Positions 1 to 6,150 of a stretch of DNA of 16,536 bases are shown piece after piece. The stretch is from the NCBI GenBank assembly GCA_036563875.1, contig DATCLO010000165.1, positions 1 to 16,536 of the forward strand. Direction: 5' to 3'. The DNA comes from ZC4RG29 sp036563875 (GTDB lineage Bacteria; Bacteroidota; Bacteroidia; Cytophagales; Cyclobacteriaceae). Position 1 is the stretch's first letter, and each line of letters starts with the position of its first letter. Below the pieces are notes generated by a model. The model did no database searches, was not told the origin of the DNA, and was given only the letters and a program-made list of their open reading frames with translations. Position numbers and translations under genes: made by a program.

Positions 1-1
1 A

Positions 2-541
2 TATGAAACAAAGCGCATTGCCTTCCCGGCGGATGACAAAGGCGGATTTCGAAAATTGAGAATCGAACTGCGTCCCAAAACCTATGCGCTCGATCCTGTC
101 CAGGTTACGGCAGTTCCATCGATCGAGCAGTTCAAACAGGACGTGCTCAATCTCCAGGTGGAAGAAAATGAAGGATTCAAGTTAAATATTCCAAAGGGCG
201 CGCGCCTTCCACCGGAAGGGCCGGACGATGTAAATCTGAATCCGTCCATTGGCGTTGCCGGAGCCATAGGAGGGCTGTACGATATGTTTTCACGTGAAGG
301 GAAGGAAAAGAAGAAATTAGAGGCTACGCGGGAGCGAGTGTTTGATTTTCGCGAAATTGATTCGAAGTACAACGTCGACATCGTCCGTCGTGTAACCAAT
401 CTTGACGGGGAAGCTGCGAAACGTTTTATGGAATGGTGTAAATTTGAAGACGAGTTCATTCTGAAATCGAGCGAGTATGAGATTGCAGTAGCAATGCTCA
501 AATGCCTCGACGAATTCAACAGAGCGGATTCGCTCCGATGA
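2..541 (+). CDS. Carboxypeptidase-regulatory-like domain protein, 5'-truncated by window edge
   Basis: The reading frame is open from base 2 to the TGA at 539-541, giving 179 visible residues. A TTG at 56 could be read as a start, but coding sequence continues upstream of it in the same frame (YETKRIAFPADDKGG...), so the gene begins outside the window. The first ~37 residues resemble the last strands of a transthyretin-like CarboxypepD_reg-like fold (…RIELRPKTYALDPVQVTA). A Pro/Asn-rich linker follows (SIGVAGAIGGLYDMFS), then a basic Lys/Glu stretch and an alpha-helical tail (KYNVDIVRRVTNLDG…FMEWCKFEDEFIL…YEIAVAMLKCLDEF). From memory, this arrangement is common in short exported Cytophagales proteins of unknown role. 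The stop overlaps the next start (ATGA), so the two are probably translationally coupled. The function is unknown; family assignment is moderately sure and incompleteness is certain. Confidence 0.75.
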   Translation, partial: YETKRIAFPADDKGGFRKLRIELRPKTYALDPVQVTAVPSIEQFKQDVLNLQVEENEGFKLNIPKGARLPPEGPDDVNLNPSIGVAGAIGGLYDMFSREGKEKKKLEATRERVFDFREIDSKYNVDIVRRVTNLDGEAAKRFMEWCKFEDEFILKSSEYEIAVAMLKCLDEFNRADSLR

Positions 542-963
542 GCAAGGCTTTCTCGTTTCTTGTTTTTCTAACGCTGCTGTGTCCGGACCTGGCCGCTCAA
601 TACAAGTATGGGCTTACACCAGCCACACTGGAAGAATATCTGCAACACGTGCGACAGAATCCGGACAAGCAACTCATCGACCTCGAGAAATACATTCCCG
701 ATGTTGTGCTGGACATTCGCTACTCCACAATAAACAATTTTACCGGTCAGAAAATCTATAATCTGGCCAAGGCTTATGCGCGAACTTTTCCAACTCACCC
801 TGTTGCCGATCCAGAGATAAGAAAGAATCGAGACCTGTTGATACAGATCATGGAACGCTATGGCTTCAGGGTGAACGCCTCCGAATGGTGGCATTTTGAT
901 TTTCAAGGCTATCGCGCGTATGAAATCCTCGATATCTCTTTTGAGGAACTCCAGGGACTGTAA
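538..963 (+). CDS. VanX/DdpX-like D-Ala-D-Ala dipeptidase (peptidase M15D) with internal deletion
   Basis: The 141-residue product starts at the ATG at 538, which overlaps the previous stop by 4 bases and gives a clean signal peptide (MSKAFSFLVFLTLL…LAA, likely cut before Gln21). An in-frame ATG at 502 would spoil the signal and is less likely. The family hydrolyses D-alanyl-D-alanine in the periplasm with a zinc ion. Seen here are the N-terminal family block DIRYSTINNFTG (59-70) and the C-terminal block NRDLLIQIMERYGF…EWWHFDF (97-122), which holds the catalytic Glu116 and a zinc-ligand His119. Between Arg82 and about His87, roughly 90-100 residues usual for the family are missing, including the SxHxxGxAxD segment that supplies the other zinc ligands. 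The frame stays intact across the junction. The product is therefore probably inactive, a pseudoenzyme or a decaying gene, unless the deletion is an assembly error. Confidence 0.8.
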   Translation: MSKAFSFLVFLTLLCPDLAAQYKYGLTPATLEEYLQHVRQNPDKQLIDLEKYIPDVVLDIRYSTINNFTGQKIYNLAKAYARTFPTHPVADPEIRKNRDLLIQIMERYGFRVNASEWWHFDFQGYRAYEILDISFEELQGL

Positions 964-994
964 CTTGCTGCCAATATTCTAACAATTTGATACT

Positions 995-1321
995 ATGACA
1001 TTAAGAGAAGCCCAGGAGCAGGTCGACACATGGATCAAAACAATTGGCGTCAGATACTTCAGCGAGCTTACGAACACCGCACTGCTTGCTGAGGAGGTAG
1101 GTGAGGTGGCCCGCATTATGGCTCGCCGATACGGCGATCAGTCAGCCAAGCCCTCAGACGCGGAACACGACCTCGGTGATGAGCTTGCGGATGTGCTCTG
1201 GGTACTGATCTGCCTTGCCAATCAAACCGGCGTAGACCTTACGGAAGCGTTTCAACGAAATCTGGAGAAAAAGAATAACCGTGATCAGCGGAGACACAGG
1301 GAGAACCCGAAACTCAAATAA
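995..1321 (+). CDS. MazG-type nucleotide pyrophosphohydrolase
   Basis: This 108-residue all-alpha protein matches the short, single-domain MazG-like NTP pyrophosphatases. These enzymes hydrolyse (d)NTPs to NMPs and pyrophosphate in the cytoplasm and help clear damaged or non-canonical nucleotides. The Mg2+-binding signature is complete: EEVGE at residues 33-37 (ExxE type), then DELAD at 62-66 (ExxD), separated by a spacer of normal size. An Arg/Lys-rich tail (NRDQRRHRENPKLK) follows. The length is typical for single-domain members, much shorter than the two-domain E. coli MazG. The gene lies 31 bases after the dipeptidase stop and has no clear Shine-Dalgarno, as is common in Bacteroidota. It may be co-transcribed with the two genes before it. 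The exact substrate cannot be read from the sequence. Confidence 0.88.
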   Translation: MTLREAQEQVDTWIKTIGVRYFSELTNTALLAEEVGEVARIMARRYGDQSAKPSDAEHDLGDELADVLWVLICLANQTGVDLTEAFQRNLEKKNNRDQRRHRENPKLK

Positions 1322-1485
1322 TAGGAAGAGGGTATCTTAGAATCGAAACGCCTTTGCCATCCTACTTCTCTCGGACTTAGATATCCCGACCTTAGAATGG
1401 AAAGCAAATAGTGCAAGGGCCACTGTAAATCAACTAATTGGCGGTGCTGAAGATTGGGATTTAGCCGTACAGAAACGGCAGAGAT
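1322..1485. other. Intergenic segment between convergent genes, with imperfect 13-base direct repeat
   Basis: This is a 164-base gap between the MazG stop and the stop of the convergent acyltransferase gene. It contains two copies of a 13-base word that differ at one position (CTTAGAATCGAAA at 1336-1348 and CTTAGAATGGAAA at 1391-1403). The plus frame starting at 1341 is open without a start codon for about 60 codons and runs into the end of the convergent gene. It could be a gene remnant, but no family was recognised. No convincing hairpin terminator was seen. Confidence 0.4.
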
Positions 1486-2607
1486 TTACACCCGGACGTA
1501 TATCCTCTTTCGATCCAGGACATACCCGATAAGCCAATTCATCAGCATCCACCATACCGCTGTCAGAAGGGACGCGAGCTTGGGTCCGGCAAAGCTTCCA
1601 AACAATGACCCATACATCCAGCCGTATAATGAAGTGTCGCCAACGCGGATCATGAAGATGATACGCAGCAGGATGGAGGCCGTGACATAAATGAAAAGAG
1701 GATTTCTCCCAAACACCTGAAAGAAGTAAATGCCGCGTGTATAGTGCGTTATGTCGATCAGGTAGATGAGACTGGCGATCATCGCAAGGTTGATGCCGCT
1801 GGTGAGAAGAACGAAAGAGCTTGTCCAGATTTTCTTGTTGAAGGGAAACGACATATCCCAGGCAAAGGCTACGAATATTAACGCACCAGCAGCCAGCATC
1901 AGTCGCGCGATTGTTTCATACGAAGTTCCATGCCGGCGGATGAACTGACCGGCGAGATATCCAATGATCACGTTTACGGTAGCGGGCAATGTACTGAGCA
2001 ACCCCTCTGGATCAAATGGAATCCCTTCTCCACGGTAGAGGTGATTTGGACCGAAGATCAGCAGGTCAAGTTTAAGAACGGCATTCCCTTCGAGACTGTA
2101 GGGATCTGCAGGATCACCAAAGATGTACATGATAATCCAGTAGCCGACGAGCGCGAGTATACTGAAAGCGTACACGAACGTTCTTGAGCCGTAATGCAGT
2201 ACAACGCTGGCGATCAGGTAACACAACGCAATACGCTGCAGCACGCCCGGGATGCGCGTCGAAGAAAGCGGCTTCATGATCCATTCCCCGTCAACTTTAA
2301 CGACAAAGGGAAACCAATACATCAAGAACCCGATGAGAAAGATGAGGAAGGAACGTTTGAGCGTCTTCTGCCAAAAGGCCGCGTTACCCCTCGATGCATA
2401 TTTCCCCATGACAAATGCCATGGCATTGCCGACGGCAAACAGAAAGGAGGGAAAGACAAGATCAGTAGGAGTAAATCCATGCCACGACGCATGCGCAAGG
2501 GGAGCATACAAATGACTCCAGCTTCCCGGCGAGTTGACGATAATCATGAAGCATATCGTCATCCCACGAAATACATCCAGCGCAACAAAGCGATCCTGTC
2601 CCGCCAT
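1486..2607 (-). CDS. NagX/HGSNAT-like membrane acyltransferase (COG4299, DUF5009 type)
   Basis: The start chosen is the ATG whose first base is 2607 (MAGQDRFVALDVFRG), because the family begins close to the RxxALDxxRG motif; a TTG two codons upstream is less likely. The product has 373 residues and about ten hydrophobic helices, so it is an inner-membrane protein. The N-terminal block LDVFRGMTI followed by HASWHGFTPTDLVFPSFLF (about 39-57) corresponds to the HxxWNG…DLVFPxF block of human heparan-alpha-glucosaminide N-acetyltransferase, which contains the proposed active-site His (His39 here). Family members are thought to move acetyl groups from acetyl-CoA across the membrane to amino sugars. 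In bacteria they often accompany N-acetylglucosamine use, but no sugar genes are adjacent here. The gene follows comB on the same strand with a 101-base gap and a plausible promoter of its own. The substrate is not known. Confidence 0.87.
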   Translation of the reverse strand: MAGQDRFVALDVFRGMTICFMIIVNSPGSWSHLYAPLAHASWHGFTPTDLVFPSFLFAVGNAMAFVMGKYASRGNAAFWQKTLKRSFLIFLIGFLMYWFPFVVKVDGEWIMKPLSSTRIPGVLQRIALCYLIASVVLHYGSRTFVYAFSILALVGYWIIMYIFGDPADPYSLEGNAVLKLDLLIFGPNHLYRGEGIPFDPEGLLSTLPATVNVIIGYLAGQFIRRHGTSYETIARLMLAAGALIFVAFAWDMSFPFNKKIWTSSFVLLTSGINLAMIASLIYLIDITHYTRGIYFFQVFGRNPLFIYVTASILLRIIFMIRVGDTSLYGWMYGSLFGSFAGPKLASLLTAVWWMLMNWLIGYVLDRKRIYVRV

Positions 2608-2632
2608 TCGCAATAGAAATAGGTGAAGTGTT

Positions 2633-2664
2633 GAAATGTATCAAGAATTCTAACACACACCAAA
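2633..2664 (-). promoter_or_regulatory. Putative Bacteroidota-type promoter for the NagX-like gene
   Basis: Read on the minus strand, TTTG (2664-2661) is followed after exactly 20 bases by TACATTTC (2640-2633). This is one base away from the Bacteroidota -33/-7 pattern (TTTG, about 20 bases, TAnnTTTG). It lies about 25 bases upstream of the ATG at 2607. It suggests independent transcription of the acyltransferase, rather than only readthrough from comB. Based on motif and spacing alone. Confidence 0.45.
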
Positions 2665-2708
2665 TGCACACGGGAATAGGATTCGTACCAGCGATCACCG
2701 GTTAGCGA

Positions 2709-3428
2709 TTAGGCCCTGACAATAACCCCCGCCCTCACAACGGGCACCACCTCATATTTTCCTCGTTCAAGGCAAAAGGCAATATCCTTCTCAATATGGA
2801 GGCGCTTCAAGCGTTGGACGTGACTCGAGTTGCTTAGGAAGCCGGCAAGGTCATCCTTGGCCTGGCGGTACAGATGGAGCGCCATCAGTGGTGCATCGCA
2901 CTCGGGTTCGGCGATGCCGGCGAGTTCGTGCACTAGTGCTCCGGCAAAAAGAGTGTCTTCAAGGTTGACTTTTCCCTTCCACCCCGCGCATACGGCGATG
3001 ATGTCGCGAGTACCTGCTTTGAGATAACGTACGACAGCGTCGAGGTTCAGGAAGGAACCGATTATGATTTCTGCGGCATTCAGCGACTTGCTGATGGCGA
3101 GTGTCCCGTTCGTTGTGGTGAAGGCAATGCGTTTTCCCTTAAGATCGGGATTCATGTATTCGAAGGGCGAGTTGCCCAGATCGAAGCCGTCCAGTTTTTC
3201 GCCATTGCGTTCCCCGGCTGTACAGCAACTATCACTTCGCATGGCGCGGCACGCGTCGAGGTCGGCAACAGGAACAATCTCCGCCACGCCGTTCGCCAAA
3301 GCTGTGGTCATGCAAGATGTCGCCCTGAGGATGTCGATGACGACTACGGTGCGATCATTTAAAGGGTAAAGGTCGATAAGTTCCGGACTCAAACAGACGT
3401 CGATGCGTTTCAGTTGGGGAGCAGCCAT
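2709..3428 (-). CDS. comB: 2-phosphosulfolactate phosphatase (ComB family)
   Basis: The 239-residue product has the hallmark blocks of ComB: VVVIDILRATS (28-38), GERNGEKLDGFDLGNSPFEY (72-91), the TTTNGT loop (104-109) and a later WKGKVNLEDTLFAGA block. The family removes phosphate from (R)-2-phospho-3-sulfolactate using Mg2+ in the cytoplasm. In methanogens this is a step in coenzyme M synthesis; in bacteria it is linked to sulfolactate formation. The length is usual for the family. The gene begins 35 bases after the gcvT stop on the same strand, consistent with co-transcription after rlmD and gcvT. No other sulfonate genes are in the window. Given its use outside methanogens, the substrate in this organism is an inference. 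Confidence 0.9.
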   Translation of the reverse strand: MAAPQLKRIDVCLSPELIDLYPLNDRTVVVIDILRATSCMTTALANGVAEIVPVADLDACRAMRSDSCCTAGERNGEKLDGFDLGNSPFEYMNPDLKGKRIAFTTTNGTLAISKSLNAAEIIIGSFLNLDAVVRYLKAGTRDIIAVCAGWKGKVNLEDTLFAGALVHELAGIAEPECDAPLMALHLYRQAKDDLAGFLSNSSHVQRLKRLHIEKDIAFCLERGKYEVVPVVRAGVIVRA

Positions 3429-3463
3429 AGAGCCGGCGAGGTTCTGTCAACAATAGTTTTGGG

Positions 3464-4546
3464 TTATACAAATGGAAGCTTTGTCACCTTTGCACGAAGC
3501 TTCCTTTCCCGCACTTTGATGTAAATATCTGTGTCGGGTGCAGCGTGTTCACTGGTTACATAGCCCAGTCCGATACCTACCCCAAGGACTGGCGATTGTG
3601 TTCCGGATGTAACCTTTCCAATCACGTTACCGGACGTATCCTGGACTTCATAATCGTGTCGCGGTATTCCGCGATCGACCATCACAAATCCTACCAACTT
3701 ACGCTTAACACCTTCCTCCTTCTGGCGCTCCAGGCCGGACCGATTCACAAACTCTTTCGTAAACTTCGTAATCCATCCGAGTCCCGCTTCCAGCGGAGAA
3801 GTTGTATCATCGATGTCGTTGCCGTAAAGGCAGAATCCTTTTTCGAGCCGGAGGGTATCGCGAGCACCCAATCCTATTGGTTTGATGCCTTCATCTTTTC
3901 CAGCCTCGAACAGTTTATGCCAGACTTGTTCTGCATGGTTCCGCGGCATGTAAAGTTCAAAGCCGCCAGCACCTGTATACCCGGTGTTGGAGATGATCAC
4001 ATTATCGACGCCCGCGAGCGCTCCAATTGCAAAATGATAGTATGGTATGGATGAGAGATCTGTCTGCGTCAGCTTCTGAACTACAGAGATCGCTTTCGGT
4101 CCCTGTACGGCAAAGAGGCAGGTGTCATCGGAAATGTTCTGCATTTCTGCTCCCACGGAATTGTACTTCGAGATCCAACTCCAGTCTTTCTCAATATTGG
4201 AAGCATTCACAACGAGGAGATACTCATCCTCTTTTATCCTGTATACCAGTAGATCATCAACAATTCCGCCATCTTCATTCGGGAGGCAGGAATATTGCGC
4301 CTGACCGTCCTGAAGCTTTGATGCGTCGTTGCTGGTAACCTTCTGGATAAGGTCCAGCGCCCCGGCACCCCGAATCATAAATTCGCCCATGTGTGAGACA
4401 TCGAAGACCCCTACGCCATTTCTGACAGTCATGTGCTCCTCAATGTCAGAGGAGTAACGAACAGGCATCAGAAATCCTGCAAAGGGTACCATTTTGGCGC
4501 CCAGCGATTCGTGAATGTGGTGCAGCGGTATTTTCTTAGTATCCAT
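3464..4546 (-). CDS. gcvT: Aminomethyltransferase, T protein of the glycine cleavage system
   Basis: The 360-residue product is a full-length GcvT. The T protein takes the aminomethyl group from the lipoyl arm of the H protein and passes the methylene to tetrahydrofolate, releasing ammonia. Recognisable blocks are FDVSHMGEF (48-56), EDGGIVDDLLVYR (91-103, with the catalytic Asp equivalent to E. coli Asp97), VVNASN (112-117), SNTGYTGAGGFELY in the middle and LYGNDIDDTTSPLEAGLGW (about 240-258). The C-terminal barrel domain ends with …RERKLRAKVTKLPFV. The gene lies 36 bases after rlmD and 35 before comB on the same strand. The gcvP and gcvH partners are not in the window, as is common when gcv genes are dispersed. 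A perfect -7-type element lies 16 bases upstream of the ATG. Confidence 0.96.
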   Translation of the reverse strand: MDTKKIPLHHIHESLGAKMVPFAGFLMPVRYSSDIEEHMTVRNGVGVFDVSHMGEFMIRGAGALDLIQKVTSNDASKLQDGQAQYSCLPNEDGGIVDDLLVYRIKEDEYLLVVNASNIEKDWSWISKYNSVGAEMQNISDDTCLFAVQGPKAISVVQKLTQTDLSSIPYYHFAIGALAGVDNVIISNTGYTGAGGFELYMPRNHAEQVWHKLFEAGKDEGIKPIGLGARDTLRLEKGFCLYGNDIDDTTSPLEAGLGWITKFTKEFVNRSGLERQKEEGVKRKLVGFVMVDRGIPRHDYEVQDTSGNVIGKVTSGTQSPVLGVGIGLGYVTSEHAAPDTDIYIKVRERKLRAKVTKLPFV

Positions 4547-4562
4547 GGCGCAATTGTCGCGG

Positions 4563-4570
4563 CAAATGTA
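4563..4570 (-). promoter_or_regulatory. Possible -7 promoter element before gcvT
   Basis: Read on the minus strand the sequence is TACATTTG, a perfect TAnnTTTG match, 16 bases upstream of the gcvT ATG and within the rlmD-gcvT gap. No TTTG was found at the expected -33 spacing, so this may be a weak internal promoter or a chance match. Confidence 0.35.
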
Positions 4571-4582
4571 AGTATTATTCTG

Positions 4583-5998
4583 CTAGTCGACGGCCTCCAG
4601 CGCCACGACGTTTTCGACGTGCATCGTATGCGGAAACATGTCTACCGGCTGGATGTCAGTTATCCTGTATTTTTCAGACAGGATTTTTATATCGCGGGCC
4701 TGGGTAGCCGGATTGCAACTCACATATACAATCCTCCTGGGATGTCCCTTGAGTAACATACGACACACATCTTCGTGCATGCCTGCACGTGGTGGGTCGG
4801 TTATGACAACGTCAGGACGGCCATGTGCAGTCAGAAAATTTTCATCCAGCAGGTCTTTGATGTCACCTGCAAAGAAGGACACATTATTCAAGTTGTTCAA
4901 TTCCGCATTTATCCGCGCATCCTCGACGGCAGCAGCGACGTACTCCAGTCCCACAACCCTGGCCGCACTCTGCGCTACATAGCAAGCAATTGTCCCTGTA
5001 CCGGTATAAAGGTCGTACACAGTTTCGTTGCCTTGTAGCGCAGCCATTTCCCAGGCGACGCGATAAAGTCGCGCGGCCTGCACGGCATTGGTTTGGTAGA
5101 ACGACTTTGGACCGATTCGAAAGCGTAGCGCCTGGTTTCCGTCGGGTGAGCTCATCGATTCTGTTATCCACGGGTTACCTTTCCAGCAGATTACATCGAG
5201 ATCGTGAAATGTGTCGTTGCGCTTTCCGTTGATGATGTAGTTGAATGAAGTTATTTGCGCGAAGTCGCGTTCAAGTCGTTGCAGTATTGCCTGGATCCAT
5301 TCTGGCTTGTCGTAGGTGACCTGAAGAATGACCATGATCTCACCGGCTGTCGTTGAGCGAATCGTAAGCGTTCGGAGGAACCCGATTTGTTTTCGTAAGT
5401 CGAAGAAGGGAATGCCTCGCTGTATCGCTTCATCGCGCGCTGCCAGTCTGATCGCGTTGGAAGGTTCGGACTGCAGATGGCATTCCTTCACATCAAAGAC
5501 CTTGTCATATTTGCGCGGCATGTGATAGCCCAGCGCCGGTTCGGCTGCCTGCCGGTCGGGCGTGAACCGTTCCGGCGGTATCCACCCTTCTGCCGAGAAT
5601 GTGAAATCGAGTCGATTTCGGTAATAGCGAGTATCAGCGGAAGGGAGGATCGGTCGAATAGATGGAAGTGTTAGCCCACCAATGCGTTCCAGATTGTCGA
5701 CCACCTGTTGTTGCTTGTAGCGAAGCTGCACATCATACCGAATGTGTTGCCAGGAGCATCCACCACACGTGCCAAAATGAAGGCAGAAAGGTTCGGTCCG
5801 ATCGGGTGAAGGCTTCGTAATCTGAATCACGCGGGCTTCGAGGAATCGCGATCTGACTTTGTAAACCACGGCATCCACAACGTCGCCGGGCGCGCATCCA
5901 ATCAGGAAAACAACCCGGCCCTCGTAATGGCCTACACATTTGCCCTCCGAGGCCATAGTCTTAACCTCAATACCGCGGATTACGTCGCCTTTTTGCAT
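4583..5998 (-). CDS. rlmD: 23S rRNA (uracil-C5)-methyltransferase, RlmD/RumA family
   Basis: The 471-residue product methylates uracil C5 in 23S rRNA using S-adenosylmethionine. It begins with a TRAM-type RNA-binding domain (about 1-65: GDVIRGIEVKTMASEGKCVGH…). The four [4Fe-4S] cysteines are present: Cys72, Cys78, Cys81 (C-x5-C-x2-C in FCLHFGTCGGCSWQH) and Cys173 (KECHLQ). The SAM-binding Rossmann part shows VYDLYTGTGTIACYVA, then ITDPPRAGMH, the catalytic cysteine Cys428 (YVSCNPATQARD) and the general-base Glu462 (HVENVVAL). The length fits the family. The exact target base (1939 or 747 by E. coli numbering) cannot be fixed from sequence alone, and Bacteroidota enzymes are usually annotated RlmD. 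It is the first gene of the minus-strand cluster. A TATTTTTG -7-like word (6013-6006) lies only 8 bases before the ATG, so it would give an almost leaderless mRNA. Confidence 0.95.
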   Translation of the reverse strand: MQKGDVIRGIEVKTMASEGKCVGHYEGRVVFLIGCAPGDVVDAVVYKVRSRFLEARVIQITKPSPDRTEPFCLHFGTCGGCSWQHIRYDVQLRYKQQQVVDNLERIGGLTLPSIRPILPSADTRYYRNRLDFTFSAEGWIPPERFTPDRQAAEPALGYHMPRKYDKVFDVKECHLQSEPSNAIRLAARDEAIQRGIPFFDLRKQIGFLRTLTIRSTTAGEIMVILQVTYDKPEWIQAILQRLERDFAQITSFNYIINGKRNDTFHDLDVICWKGNPWITESMSSPDGNQALRFRIGPKSFYQTNAVQAARLYRVAWEMAALQGNETVYDLYTGTGTIACYVAQSAARVVGLEYVAAAVEDARINAELNNLNNVSFFAGDIKDLLDENFLTAHGRPDVVITDPPRAGMHEDVCRMLLKGHPRRIVYVSCNPATQARDIKILSEKYRITDIQPVDMFPHTMHVENVVALEAVD

Positions 5999-6150
5999 GG
6001 TGGCCCAAAAATATACAAATGGACCCTTTTAGCCGATCAGGCAGTCCAACGGAACGCTTTTTTGGGGTGTCTAAGAGGTAAAAACCGTGGGGGAAATACA
6101 TGCCACGGGCAATATTGAATTTTCTTATATTTAATTCTTGACGGTATGGT

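Noticed and set aside
1341..1532. Small plus-strand gene between MazG and the acyltransferase
   Set aside because: The frame is open but has no start codon, overlaps the convergent gene end and shows no recognisable family.
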